From Kineococcus aurantiacus (GTDB taxonomy: Bacteria; Actinomycetota; Actinomycetes; Actinomycetales; Kineococcaceae), in NCBI RefSeq assembly GCF_013409345.1, contig NZ_JACCBB010000001.1:1612001-1676000 (forward strand): a stretch of DNA of 64,000 nucleotides, read 5' to 3'. The translations under genes were made by a program, and so were the position numbers. Shown here piece after piece: positions 1-11,296 of this stretch. The notes under the pieces were generated by a model. It saw only the letters and a list, made by a program, of their open reading frames with translations. It was not told the origin of the DNA and did not search any database. Within the stretch, counting starts at the first letter, position 1. Each line of letters opens with the position of its first letter.

Positions 1-169
1 AGTCCATCGGCGCGCTCATCACGGGGATCTCGAAGTGGTAGGCGTCGATCTGCCACGCCGTCGAGACGTCCTCGGGGTCACGCGTGCGGCGGCTGGGGAC
101 GACGGCGATGTCGTCGAAGCTGTAGGCGCGTCGCCCCCGCTTGCCGCGGCCGATCTCGATCTCAGACAC
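1..169 (-). CDS. guaB3: GuaB3-type IMP dehydrogenase family protein, N-terminal part only
   Basis: Only the first 56 codons lie in the window; the gene continues past base 1. The visible protein starts SEIEIGRGKRGRRAYSFDDI and continues with a VVPSRRTRDPEDV segment and an IPVMSAPMD segment, the opening of the TIM barrel of IMP dehydrogenase relatives. Actinobacteria commonly carry this second GuaB-like protein directly after guaB; it lacks CBS domains in known members and its reaction is not settled. The GTG start at 169 is chosen because the family N-terminus begins here and a TAGCCT box lies six bases upstream. It follows guaB on the same strand. Confidence 0.85.
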   Translation of the reverse strand, partial: MSEIEIGRGKRGRRAYSFDDIAVVPSRRTRDPEDVSTAWQIDAYHFEIPVMSAPMD

Positions 170-175
170 GGCCTC

Positions 176-181
176 AGGCTA
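176..181 (-). promoter_or_regulatory. Candidate -10 box of a leaderless guaB3 transcript
   Basis: TAGCCT on the minus strand is followed by six bases and then the GTG start of guaB3. This TAnnnT spacing is typical of actinobacterial leaderless mRNAs. The -35 is not obvious. GAGG in the six-base spacer is too close to the GTG to act as a normal ribosome binding site. Confidence 0.4.
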
Positions 182-189
182 CCTGCTGC

Positions 190-218
190 GGGCCCGCGCC
201 CCGGTCACGCGCGGGCCC
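190..218 (-). terminator. Hairpin between guaB and guaB3
   Basis: Arms GGGCCCGCG (190-198) and CGCGGGCCC (210-218) pair perfectly around an 11-base loop. It lies just after the guaB stop. There is no T-run, which is usual for GC-rich actinobacterial terminators, so it could equally be an attenuator. Confidence 0.4.
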
Positions 219-237
219 CCAGCCGGTCGGCGCCCCG

Positions 238-3184
<2,947 letters not shown>

Positions 3185-3300
3185 GTCCCCTCCTCGCTGC
3201 TGCCGGATCGTCCCCGTCGTTCCCTCGGCGCCCGCGGCGCCGCCCTTGACCCCCCGCAGGTGACCGCGTCGGCGGCCGCCCCGGGTGGTGTCGTCCCCGC

Positions 3301-4233
3301 TCACGGCGCCACCCGCAGGGTGGTGTCCTCGAGCGCGGTCTTGCGGAGCTTCTGCATGGCCCGGTGCTGGGCGACCCGGACGGCCCCGGCCGTCATGTCC
3401 AGCGCGCGGCCCGTCTCCTCGGCCGACATCCCCGCCCCCACGCGCAGCGTGATGATCTCGCGCAGCTTCGGCGGCAGGGTGTCCAGCAGCCGCCCGACCG
3501 TCTCGGCGTCGAAGGCGTCGAGCGCGAGCTGCTCGGGGCCCGGCTCGGCGGTGGCGGCGTCGGGGACGTCGTCGGTGGGGACGGGCGCGCGGTAGGAGGC
3601 CCGCTGGGCATCGGCGACCTTGTTGGCCGCGATGCGGTACACGAACGCCTCGAAGGGGCGCCCGGTGTCCTTGTAGCGGGGCAGAGCCGTCAACACGGCG
3701 ATGCAGACCTCCTGTGCCGCGTCCTCGGCGGCGTGGTCAGCTCCGGGCAGTCGCCCGAGCTTGGCTCGGCAGTAGCGGTGGACGAGGCGGCGCACCGCTG
3801 CCAGGAGGTCGGCGACGGCGCCCTGCTCCCCCGACAGGGCACGTGCCGCCAGTTCCTGGAGCCCCCCGGCATCCGTCGTGTCCATCGCCGCCGACCGGCC
3901 CGGCGTTACACCCCGTCCCGGACGGGGCACCACGGGGTCCGCGCCCCGGGCACCGTCGAGGGGGTCTTCCAGGGGGTCGTCGAGAGGGTCTTCCAGGGAG
4001 TCGTCGAGGGGGTCGTCCAGGGAGTCGTCCTCGCCGGGGACGACGGACGGGCCGACCGTGAGGCCGAGGTCACCGACCCCCACCCCGGCCGACCCGTCCG
4101 GGAACTGCACCCTGGGCAGGTCGGGGGCGACGTCGGACACGACGGCGGACCCGACGTCACGGCCGGCGTCGCGTCCGCTGTCTGCGTCGGGCCGCCCGGC
4201 GCTGTCGACCGGTTCGTCGCCCCCGGGGCTCAC
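3301..4233 (-). CDS. sigD: SigD-like ECF-type sigma factor with acidic N-terminal extension
   Basis: Residues 140-212 form sigma region 2 (AEDAAQEVCIAVLTALPRY, then FEAFVYRIAANKVADA) and residues 245-300 form region 4 with a helix-turn-helix at MSAEETGRALDMTAGAVRVA. It would direct RNA polymerase to a dedicated promoter set and be held by the adjacent RsdA-like protein. The first 116 residues are unusual: low complexity, with six tandem [SP]L[DE]D tetrapeptides at residues 71-93. An ATG at 3885 would give a conventional 194-residue protein. I keep GTG 4233 because the extension has the same GC-rich third positions as coding sequence, and TACGGT lies six bases before it, but the choice is not settled. 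The start overlaps the end of the bldM-like gene's downstream region closely. Confidence 0.75.
   Translation of the reverse strand: MSPGGDEPVDSAGRPDADSGRDAGRDVGSAVVSDVAPDLPRVQFPDGSAGVGVGDLGLTVGPSVVPGEDDSLDDPLDDSLEDPLDDPLEDPLDGARGADPVVPRPGRGVTPGRSAAMDTTDAGGLQELAARALSGEQGAVADLLAAVRRLVHRYCRAKLGRLPGADHAAEDAAQEVCIAVLTALPRYKDTGRPFEAFVYRIAANKVADAQRASYRAPVPTDDVPDAATAEPGPEQLALDAFDAETVGRLLDTLPPKLREIITLRVGAGMSAEETGRALDMTAGAVRVAQHRAMQKLRKTALEDTTLRVAP
3955..4023 (-). repeat. Tandem 12-base repeats encoding acidic tetrapeptides
   Basis: Six imperfect 12-base units encode SLDD, PLDD, SLED, PLDD, PLED and PLD in frame with the sigma factor. All changes between units are substitutions; none break the frame, which supports translation of this extension. 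Confidence 0.7.
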
Positions 4234-4237
4234 CCAC

Positions 4238-4849
4238 CTACCGTACGAGACCCCAGCGGAATCCCACAGCCACCGCCTGAGCGCGGTCGGCGGCCTCCAG
4301 CTTGCGGAACAGCCGACGCGCGTGCGTCTTGACCGTGTCCTCGGACAGGAACAGCTCCCGGCCGATCTCCGCGTTGCTGCGCCCGCGGCTCATGCCGACG
4401 AGCACCTGCTGCTCGCGCTCGGTGAGCACGGGCGCCCGGCCCGTGAGCACCGCACGCGTGCGGTTGCCGCCACGACGACGGCTGACGTCCTGGAGCGCCT
4501 GGAGCACCGCCGTGGCGAGCTCCTCGCGCGAGACGTCCTTGACGAGGTAACCGCGAGCGCCGGCCGCGACCGCGCGGGCCACACCGTCGCCGTCCTCGGC
4601 CATGGTGGCCATGAGGACGTTCGCCTCCGGGTGGCGGGCGAGCAGCCGTCGGGCCGCCTCCACGCCACCGATGCCCGGCATCCGGACATCCATGATCACC
4701 AGCGAGGGCCGTTCGACGGGCCACCTCTGGAGAGCCTCTTCGCCCGAGCTCGCACCCACGACACGGGTGACGCCGGGGACGGCGGCCACCATGCGTCGCA
4801 TGGCCTCGCGGGCCAGCGGAAGGTCATCGCAGACCAGTACCGTTGCCAC
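4238..4849 (-). CDS. bldM: BldM-like orphan response regulator (NarL/FixJ type)
   Basis: 203 residues, the same length I recall for Streptomyces BldM. An N-terminal receiver domain (ATVLVCDDLPLAREAMRRMV, with LVIMDVRMPGIGG carrying the phospho-acceptor-type Asp near residue 53 and an LVKD Lys) is joined to a C-terminal LuxR helix-turn-helix (LTEREQQVLVGMSRGRSNAE, then SEDTVKTHARRLFRKL). The ending VGFRWGLVR is distinctive of BldM. In Streptomyces BldM acts as a homodimer or with WhiI to control development genes; here the target set is unknown. No kinase gene is adjacent. Start GTG 4849 has a GGAAGAGG site six bases away; GTG 4852 is an alternative. Neighbours sigD and guaB also match the Streptomyces bldM locus. 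Confidence 0.88.
   Translation of the reverse strand: MATVLVCDDLPLAREAMRRMVAAVPGVTRVVGASSGEEALQRWPVERPSLVIMDVRMPGIGGVEAARRLLARHPEANVLMATMAEDGDGVARAVAAGARGYLVKDVSREELATAVLQALQDVSRRRGGNRTRAVLTGRAPVLTEREQQVLVGMSRGRSNAEIGRELFLSEDTVKTHARRLFRKLEAADRAQAVAVGFRWGLVR
4240..4245 (-). promoter_or_regulatory. -10 box for sigD at leaderless spacing
   Basis: TACGGT is followed by AGGTGG and then GTG 4233. Either the mRNA is leaderless, or AGGTGG is a too-close ribosome site. The box lies at the end of the bldM-like gene, so sigD could be expressed separately from it. Confidence 0.4.
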
Positions 4850-5007
4850 CACAAACCTCTTCCCTGTGTGGGTGGAGCGGGGCCGTCCGTGGCCTCGCTG
4901 AGTCGCACGTCGGGTGCGCCACGAAGAGGGTTGTCGGCACGCCGGGGCGTCCACCTGAGGGCAGATCGTCCACTCGCTGGCGCGGAGGGCGGTCAGCGTG
5001 CTAATGG

Positions 5008-5019
5008 ACCTCTAGAGGT
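5008..5019. promoter_or_regulatory. 12-base palindrome upstream of the bldM-like gene
   Basis: ACCTCTAGAGGT is a perfect palindrome in the 191-base gap between the MerR gene stop and the bldM start. CTAG is rare in such GC-rich DNA. It could be an operator for a dimeric regulator; no protein can be assigned from sequence alone. Confidence 0.4.
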
Positions 5020-5040
5020 TCGCGTGCGGTCGCCGGCGGT

Positions 5041-6129
5041 TCAGGCCGAGACGGCCGCCGCGCACGCGCCGACGGCCTCCTCCAGGCTGGCCGCGCGCAC
5101 GACCCCGGGCCGCTCGCCGGCGGGCCAGCCGTCCCCCACCAGCACGACCAGCGGGGCCGGGCGCACCCGCAGGAGGGCCTCGAGGTCGTCACCGACCCGG
5201 GCGGCGCCGGCCCCCTCGCCGGTCCCCTCGGCGTGCAGGAGCAGCGCGGGCGGGCGCACGCGGCGCACGGCCGCGGCCAGCATCCGGACCGGGACGCCGT
5301 CGCCGACGCTGCGCGCGCCGGTGCCGGACTCGGCCAGGGCGGCGGCGGCGGCCAGCAGGACGGGGGTCCGGTCGCGGTCGTCGGCGGTGCCGGCGCCGGC
5401 GAGCAGGACCGAGCGCTCCCCGTCGGCGGTGGGCAGGGCGGACAGCGCCCGGGCGACGGCGGCGTGCATGGCGGCATCGCGGGTGGCCGAGGCCGGCCCG
5501 AGCACCGCGTCCCAGGCGCGGGCGACGCCGCGGGTGCGGATCTCGTCGGTGAAGCGGTCGGCCAGGCTCGCCACGGCCCAGTCGACGGTCTCCCCGCGCA
5601 GGTCGTCGCGCCGGTCGCGGTGGTCCTCGCCGGGCCCCTCGCCGTGGGGGGTGCGCCGGTGGGCGGCGGGGCGGGACTCGAGGTCCTCCGACTCGTCGGG
5701 GCGGGGCTCCTCGGGGCGGGCCTCGGCGGTGCGCGCCGGGGCCAGGCCGGAGGTGGGGCCGGCGATCTGGGCGGCGTCGGTGACGGCGGCCTCGATGACG
5801 GCGGCGGGGATGGTCGAGACGCTGGCGAGGGCGAACCCGCCGTCGGCGACGGCGGTGGTGGCGGCCAGCTGGGCGGCCTCGGCGGGGGCGACGCCCTCCA
5901 GGGTGAGGCGGCGCATGACCACGAGCCGGGCCAGGTCGGAGGAGGAGTAGCGGCGGTGGGCCCCGGCGGTGTGCTCGGAGGGGCCGAGCCCGTAGCGGCG
6001 GTCCCAGGTGCGCAGGGTGGCCGGCGCGACCCCCAGGCGGCGCGCGACGGCGGCCACGGTGAGGGTCATGCGCGGGGCCTGCGGCGCGAGGGGCTGCTGG
6101 CCGTCGGCCGGGTCGACGGCGGTGGACAT
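5041..6129 (-). CDS. MerR/CarH-like transcriptional regulator with degenerate C-terminal cobalamin-type domain
   Basis: About 362 residues. Residues 21-90 are a MerR-type winged helix (LTVAAVARRLGVAPATLRTW, DRRYGL, then HRRYSSSDLARL), closest in style to CarA/CarH/LitR regulators. Residues 205-362 keep the alternating helix/strand pattern of the cobalamin-binding half, with GVARAWDAVLGPA where helix-bundle sequence is expected. I do not see the W-x-x-EH or DxHxxG motifs that hold B12, so light or B12 sensing is doubtful. Residues 120-190 are a low-complexity linker rich in Arg, Pro and Asp. It is divergent from whiB3 and the shared 295-base gap is full of TGAACA-type repeats, suggesting autoregulation and control of whiB3 (inference). 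ATG 6129 gives the full domain; an ATG 20 codons later is possible. Confidence 0.8.
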   Translation of the reverse strand: MSTAVDPADGQQPLAPQAPRMTLTVAAVARRLGVAPATLRTWDRRYGLGPSEHTAGAHRRYSSSDLARLVVMRRLTLEGVAPAEAAQLAATTAVADGGFALASVSTIPAAVIEAAVTDAAQIAGPTSGLAPARTAEARPEEPRPDESEDLESRPAAHRRTPHGEGPGEDHRDRRDDLRGETVDWAVASLADRFTDEIRTRGVARAWDAVLGPASATRDAAMHAAVARALSALPTADGERSVLLAGAGTADDRDRTPVLLAAAAALAESGTGARSVGDGVPVRMLAAAVRRVRPPALLLHAEGTGEGAGAARVGDDLEALLRVRPAPLVVLVGDGWPAGERPGVVRAASLEEAVGACAAAVSA

Positions 6130-6182
6130 GGCACCGAGTGTGTCGGGCGGGCGGCGCACGCGCCAGTCGCCACCGCGCCGGA

Positions 6183-6200
6183 GTTGTTCAGGGTTGTGCA
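6183..6200. promoter_or_regulatory. Outer pair of TGAACA-type boxes
   Basis: GTTGTTCA at 6183-6190 and the variant GTTGTGCA at 6193-6200 are direct repeats ten bases apart. Read on the minus strand they are TGAACAAC and TGCACAAC. They lie about 55-70 bases upstream of the MerR gene start. Confidence 0.45.
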
Positions 6201-6250
6201 CCCGTGGGGGCGGCCCGCGGGTCCGCGCGATCGGGTTGCGGGGGCACGGA

Positions 6251-6291
6251 TGTTCTGCACGTTGTTCACACCTGGTTCAACAGGTTGTTCA
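6251..6291. promoter_or_regulatory. Four phased direct repeats, candidate MerR/CarH-type operator
   Basis: On the minus strand the units TGAACA (6291-6286), TGAACC (6279-6274), TGAACA (6268-6263) and AGAACA (6256-6251) follow each other at 12, 11 and 12 bases, one helical turn apart and in the same orientation. CarA/CarH-type MerR proteins bind head-to-tail on repeats of about 11 bases with a T-n-n-A-C-A core, as I recall; these units fit that core. Confidence 0.55.
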
Positions 6292-6332
6292 GCTCCGGGC
6301 CCCGTAGAGGGCGGGCGCGCGGCGGGAGATCG

Positions 6333-6363
6333 TGAACAAGTTCGTCCCAGGGGCTTGAACAAC
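6333..6363. promoter_or_regulatory. Two TGAACA boxes facing whiB3, one overlapping its -35
   Basis: TGAACAAG (6333-6340) and TGAACAAC (6356-6363) are in the opposite orientation to the array at 6251-6291 and 23 bases apart, two helical turns. The second overlaps the candidate -35 of whiB3, a position suited to repression. Confidence 0.5.
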
Positions 6364-6383
6364 TTCTGACGCGGTTGTACGTT
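6355..6383 (+). promoter_or_regulatory. Candidate whiB3 promoter
   Basis: TTGAAC (6355-6360), a 17-base spacer and TACGTT (6378-6383) form a good housekeeping-type promoter. The expected start is near 6390, giving a leader of about 35 bases with a GAGGAG site before ATG 6425. Confidence 0.5.
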
Positions 6384-6424
6384 CGGGGGCAGTCAGCAAG
6401 ATCCCTTCCCTCGAGGAGCGCACC

Positions 6425-6727
6425 ATGGCCGAGATCTCCCGTCTCCCCGGACCCGTCGCCGACATCTGGGAGTGGCAGCTCGACGGCTCGTGCCGCGAGG
6501 CCGACCCCAACCTCTTCTTCCACCCCGAGGGTGAGCGCGGCCCCGCCCGCCGCAACCGCGACGCCGCCGCGCAGGCCATCTGCGGCGGCTGCCCCGTCCT
6601 GGAGCAGTGCCGCAAGCACGCCCTGAAGGTGCGCGAGCCCTACGGCGTCTGGGGTGGGCTCACCGAGGACGACCGCGAGGCCATCTACACGAGCGAGCGC
6701 CGCCGCGGGCTGCGCGTCGCCAGCTGA
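6425..6727 (+). CDS. whiB3: WhiB3-family iron-sulfur transcriptional regulator
   Basis: 100 residues. The four cluster ligands are Cys23, Cys53, Cys56 and Cys62, the same numbering I recall for Mycobacterium tuberculosis WhiB3, in the pattern C..CxxCx5C. The LPGPVADIWEWQL start, FFHPEGERG segment and EPYGVWGGLTEDDRE turn are typical of the WhiB3/WblE-like group, and the basic tail SERRRGLR would contact DNA. Proteins of this family bind a redox- or NO-sensitive 4Fe-4S cluster and act with the principal sigma factor. A GAGGAG site precedes the ATG. It is divergent from the MerR gene and convergent with groEL1, as in the Mycobacterium locus. Confidence 0.92.
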   Translation: MAEISRLPGPVADIWEWQLDGSCREADPNLFFHPEGERGPARRNRDAAAQAICGGCPVLEQCRKHALKVREPYGVWGGLTEDDREAIYTSERRRGLRVAS

Positions 6728-6771
6728 CACCCGGCACCACCCCGCGCGCGGTGGTGCGGCGCGCGGACGCG

Positions 6772-6806
6772 GAAGGGCCCGGCCCCCCAGGGGGACCGGG
6801 CCCTTC
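6772..6806. terminator. Bidirectional terminator between whiB3 and groEL1
   Basis: GAAGGGCCCGG on the left pairs with CCGGGCCCTTC on the right around a C/G-rich middle that also pairs. It sits in the gap between two convergent genes and can serve both. A short A-rich/T-rich flank is present on each side. Confidence 0.75.
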
Positions 6807-6848
6807 GTCGTGCGGTGGTGCTGCCGTGCGGTGGTGCTGAGGGGGAGG

Positions 6849-8853
<2,005 letters not shown>

Positions 8854-8957
8854 TGGTGCGGCCCTCCCCTTCTGCTTCAGCGAACTGGCGTACGGGACGG
8901 TCGGTGCGGTGGGGAGCGGACGACCGTCGTCGCGGGTGCCGGGCGGCCGCTGCCCCG

Positions 8958-8984
8958 TTGGCACTCCCCCGTGGGGAGTGCCAC
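8958..8984. promoter_or_regulatory. Second CIRCE-like element, in the groES leader
   Basis: TTGGCACTC, nine bases, GAGTGCCAC: the exact CIRCE geometry with three mismatches to the consensus outer bases. The arms extend inward, so it is also an 11-base hairpin with a CGT loop in the mRNA. HrcA is the expected binder. Confidence 0.75.
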
Positions 8985-8998
8985 CGACGCTGGGCGAG

Positions 8999-9027
8999 AC
9001 GTTAGCACTCAGGCCAGGCGAGTGCCA
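8999..9027 (-). promoter_or_regulatory. groES promoter overlapping CIRCE
   Basis: On the minus strand TGGCAC (9027-9022), a 17-base spacer and TAACGT (9004-8999). The -35 and -10 both fall on the upstream CIRCE arms, so HrcA binding would block polymerase directly. Confidence 0.65.
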
Positions 9028-9028
9028 G
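9002..9028. promoter_or_regulatory. CIRCE operator (HrcA site)
   Basis: TTAGCACTC at 9002-9010, nine bases, GAGTGCCAG at 9020-9028. The left arm is a perfect consensus match; the right arm differs at the last bases. It is the standard heat-shock operator of groES operons. Confidence 0.9.
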
Positions 9029-9058
9029 GCACGGGGGCGTCCTGGCAGCATCGGGCGG

Positions 9059-10234
9059 GTGAACACCGCCGATGTCGAAGCGCTGCAGTCCCCCGAGGGG
9101 CGCGCGCTGCTCGCGCAGCTGGCCGGGACGGTCGCCGAGGACCCCGTCGCACTGGCCGGCCGGCTGCGGCGCGAGGGCCACGACCCGGCGCTCGCGGCGC
9201 TGGCGACGACCCAGTCGCGGCTGCGGGCCCGGGCGGAGGGCAAGTTCGGACCGCGGGCCGCCGGACTGCTGCTCACCCCCGCCGGCGCCGAGCAGGCGAC
9301 CCGCGCGGTCGTGGCGGCCGAGCACGCCCGCCGCTTCGCCGCCGCGGGGGTCGCCCGGGTCGCCGACCTCGGCTGCGGGGTGGGCGCGGACTCCCTCGCC
9401 TTCCTCGACGCGGGGCTGGCGGTGCTGCCCGTCGACGCCGACCCCGTCACGGCCGCCGTCGCCACCCACAACCTCGGGGTCCGGGTGCGCTGCGAGGACG
9501 TCACGGCGGGCGTCGTCGGGGAGCTGTCCCCCACCGACGGCGCCTGGTTCGACCCCGCCCGCCGGACCTCGGGCGGGCGGCGGGTCTTCGACCCCGAGGC
9601 CACGTCCCCTCCCCTGTCCTTCGTGCTCGCCACGGCCGCCCGGGTCCCCGCCACCGGCGCCAAGCTCGCACCGGGCCTGCCCCACGACCTCGTGCCCGCC
9701 GGCGCGGAGGCGCAGTGGACGTCGGTGGACGGCGAGGTCGTCGAGTGCGCGCTGTGGTGCGGCCCGCTCGCCCGGCCGGGGGTGGCCCGCAGCGCCCGGG
9801 TCGTGCGCGGTGCCACCGCCCTGGAGCTGGACGACCGCGACCTGCCCGCGGCGGACGTGGGGGACGTGGGGGGTTTCCTGCACGAACCCGACGGCGCCGT
9901 CATCCGGGCCGGGCTCGTCGGGCGCGTCGCCGCCGACCTCGGCGGCCGGCTCGTCGACGAGACCATCGCCTACGTCACGACCGACGACGCGGCCACCTCG
10001 CCGTTCGCGCGGTCGTTCCGGGTGCTGGAGGTCCTGCCGTTCGGGTTGAAACCCCTGCGCGCGCGGTTGCGCGCCCTCGACGTCGGGGCGCTGACGGTGA
10101 AGAAGCGCGGGACGGCCGTCGACCCCGACCAGCTGCGCCGGCAGCTGGCCCTCAAGGGGTCCCGCGCGGCGACGATCGTGCTGACGCGGCTGCGGGGCCG
10201 GCAGAGCGTCCTGGTCGTCGAACCCGTCAGCTGA
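9059..10234 (+). CDS. Class I SAM-dependent methyltransferase with THUMP-like C-terminal domain
   Basis: 391 residues. [15 protein letters not shown] (about residues 101-115) is the SAM-binding motif I, VDAD the acidic end of the second strand, and [12 protein letters not shown] (about 163-174) a motif-IV DPxR active-site type. The last third ([20 protein letters not shown], then [19 protein letters not shown]) matches the THUMP-like domain that follows this methyltransferase in many actinobacteria. The substrate is unknown; an RNA or ribosome target is plausible but inferred. It is divergent from groES, and overlaps the end of rimI by eight bases on the opposite strand. CAGCAT seven bases before GTG 9059 suggests a leaderless message. 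Confidence 0.82.
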   Translation: MNTADVEALQSPEGRALLAQLAGTVAEDPVALAGRLRREGHDPALAALATTQSRLRARAEGKFGPRAAGLLLTPAGAEQATRAVVAAEHARRFAAAGVARVADLGCGVGADSLAFLDAGLAVLPVDADPVTAAVATHNLGVRVRCEDVTAGVVGELSPTDGAWFDPARRTSGGRRVFDPEATSPPLSFVLATAARVPATGAKLAPGLPHDLVPAGAEAQWTSVDGEVVECALWCGPLARPGVARSARVVRGATALELDDRDLPAADVGDVGGFLHEPDGAVIRAGLVGRVAADLGGRLVDETIAYVTTDDAATSPFARSFRVLEVLPFGLKPLRARLRALDVGALTVKKRGTAVDPDQLRRQLALKGSRAATIVLTRLRGRQSVLVVEPVS

Positions 10235-10667
10235 TGCGCGCCCGGAGGACGAGCGCGTCGACGTCGTCGGGCTGGTAGTACCGGGCCCGGCGGGCGATCT
10301 GCTCGAACCCCTCGCTGCGGTAGAGGTTCTGCGCGGGCTCGTTGTCGGCGCGGACCTCCAGCAGCAGGTGCGTGGCCCCCGCCTCGACGGCCGCGGCGCG
10401 CAGGGCCCGCAGGAGTTCGCGGCCCGTCCCCCGGCCCTGCTGGTCGCGCGCGACGCCGATGGTCTGGACGTCGGCGTCGGCGCCGTTGACCATCACCCCG
10501 CCGTACCCGACGACGCGGTCCCCCTCGACCGCGACGAGGAAGCTGCGGTTGGGCTGGGCCAGTTCCCCCCAGAACGACTCGACGGACCACGCCGTGGCGC
10601 CGAAGAGGTCCAGTTCGAGGGCGTGCACGTCGGCGACGTGCCACCAGCGCATCTCCCGCAGTTCCAC
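10227..10667 (-). CDS. rimI: Ribosomal-protein-alanine N-acetyltransferase RimI
   Basis: 146 residues, a single GNAT domain. It acetylates the N-terminal alanine of ribosomal protein S18 in the model organism. The start [20 protein letters not shown] and the acetyl-CoA loop [15 protein letters not shown] (Q/R-x-x-G-x-G), then [22 protein letters not shown], are the RimI signature. GTG 10667 matches the usual family start; the ATG five codons later has no spacing for a ribosome site. It is six bases after the GNAT gene above, so translation is probably coupled. tsaD, normally the next gene, is missing. Confidence 0.9.
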   Translation of the reverse strand: MELREMRWWHVADVHALELDLFGATAWSVESFWGELAQPNRSFLVAVEGDRVVGYGGVMVNGADADVQTIGVARDQQGRGTGRELLRALRAAAVEAGATHLLLEVRADNEPAQNLYRSEGFEQIARRARYYQPDDVDALVLRARIS

Positions 10668-10672
10668 GGGGA

Positions 10673-11149
10673 TCAGGGTAGGTGCCGCACGAGGCAGACG
10701 CGGGGCCAGGCGTCGAGCCCGTGCTCCGCCTCGCGGCGGCGCAGCTCCCGCAGTCCCGGGCCCGGGTCGGGCAGGTCGCGGAAACCCAGGCGGCGGTAGT
10801 ACGGCGCGTTCCAGGGGACGTCGGCGAAGGTCGTGAGGGTGAGGGTCCGGTGCTGCGCACCGGCGACGTCGAGCAGGGCGCGGCCGATGCCGCGGCGGGC
10901 GTGCGCCGGGTCGACCGAGACCTGCTCCACGTGGCCGTGGCCGTCGACGACGTCGAGCAGCAGGTACCCCGCGACGCGGCCGCCCTCGACGGCGACCCAC
11001 GACCGGCCCAGGTAGCCCGCGAGGGTTTCGAGCGCGGGCGGTTCGTCGTCGGCGACGGCGTCCATGCCCAGCGACCGGAAAGCCTCTCCCGCAGCGCGTT
11101 CGACCTCCTGCAGCCGGGGCAGGTCCTCGGGGCGGGCCGGGCGGATCAC
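10673..11149 (-). CDS. GNAT family N-acetyltransferase
   Basis: 158 residues, one GNAT fold. IRPARPEDLPRLQEVER is the typical first strand and helix, HVEQVSVDPAHARRGIGRAL the acetyl-CoA binding loop with R-R-G-I-G, and NAPYYRRLGFRDL the last conserved helix. The substrate cannot be told; its nearest style is small-molecule or protein acetylation, not antibiotic resistance in particular. GTG 11149 opens the domain and has CAGGAT seven bases before it, or a weak AGGA site. It lies between the MFS gene and rimI and is read with rimI. Confidence 0.85.
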   Translation of the reverse strand: MIRPARPEDLPRLQEVERAAGEAFRSLGMDAVADDEPPALETLAGYLGRSWVAVEGGRVAGYLLLDVVDGHGHVEQVSVDPAHARRGIGRALLDVAGAQHRTLTLTTFADVPWNAPYYRRLGFRDLPDPGPGLRELRRREAEHGLDAWPRVCLVRHLP

Positions 11150-11246
11150 GGGGCCGATCCTGCCAGGCGCCCCTGGCCCGCGCAGTCCGGGCCGGGGCAC
11201 GGTCGTCGTGCGGCGCTCCCGGCTGCCGGGCAGCCGCGGTCCGCCG

Positions 11247-11267
11247 CCGGCCCCGTCGCGGGGCCGG
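11247..11267 (-). terminator. Terminator after the MFS gene
   Basis: CCGGCCCCG (11247-11255), loop TCG, CGGGGCCGG (11259-11267): a perfect nine-base stem 30 bases after the MFS stop. It would separate the MFS message from the GNAT-rimI pair. Confidence 0.55.
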
Positions 11268-11296
11268 TGAGGGGGCCGGTCAGGGGTTCGCGCGCC

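Noticed and set aside
6066-6362. Small minus-strand open frame in the merR-whiB3 gap
   Set aside because: It crosses the repeat array and the whiB3 promoter, and reads as low-complexity sequence without a ribosome site.
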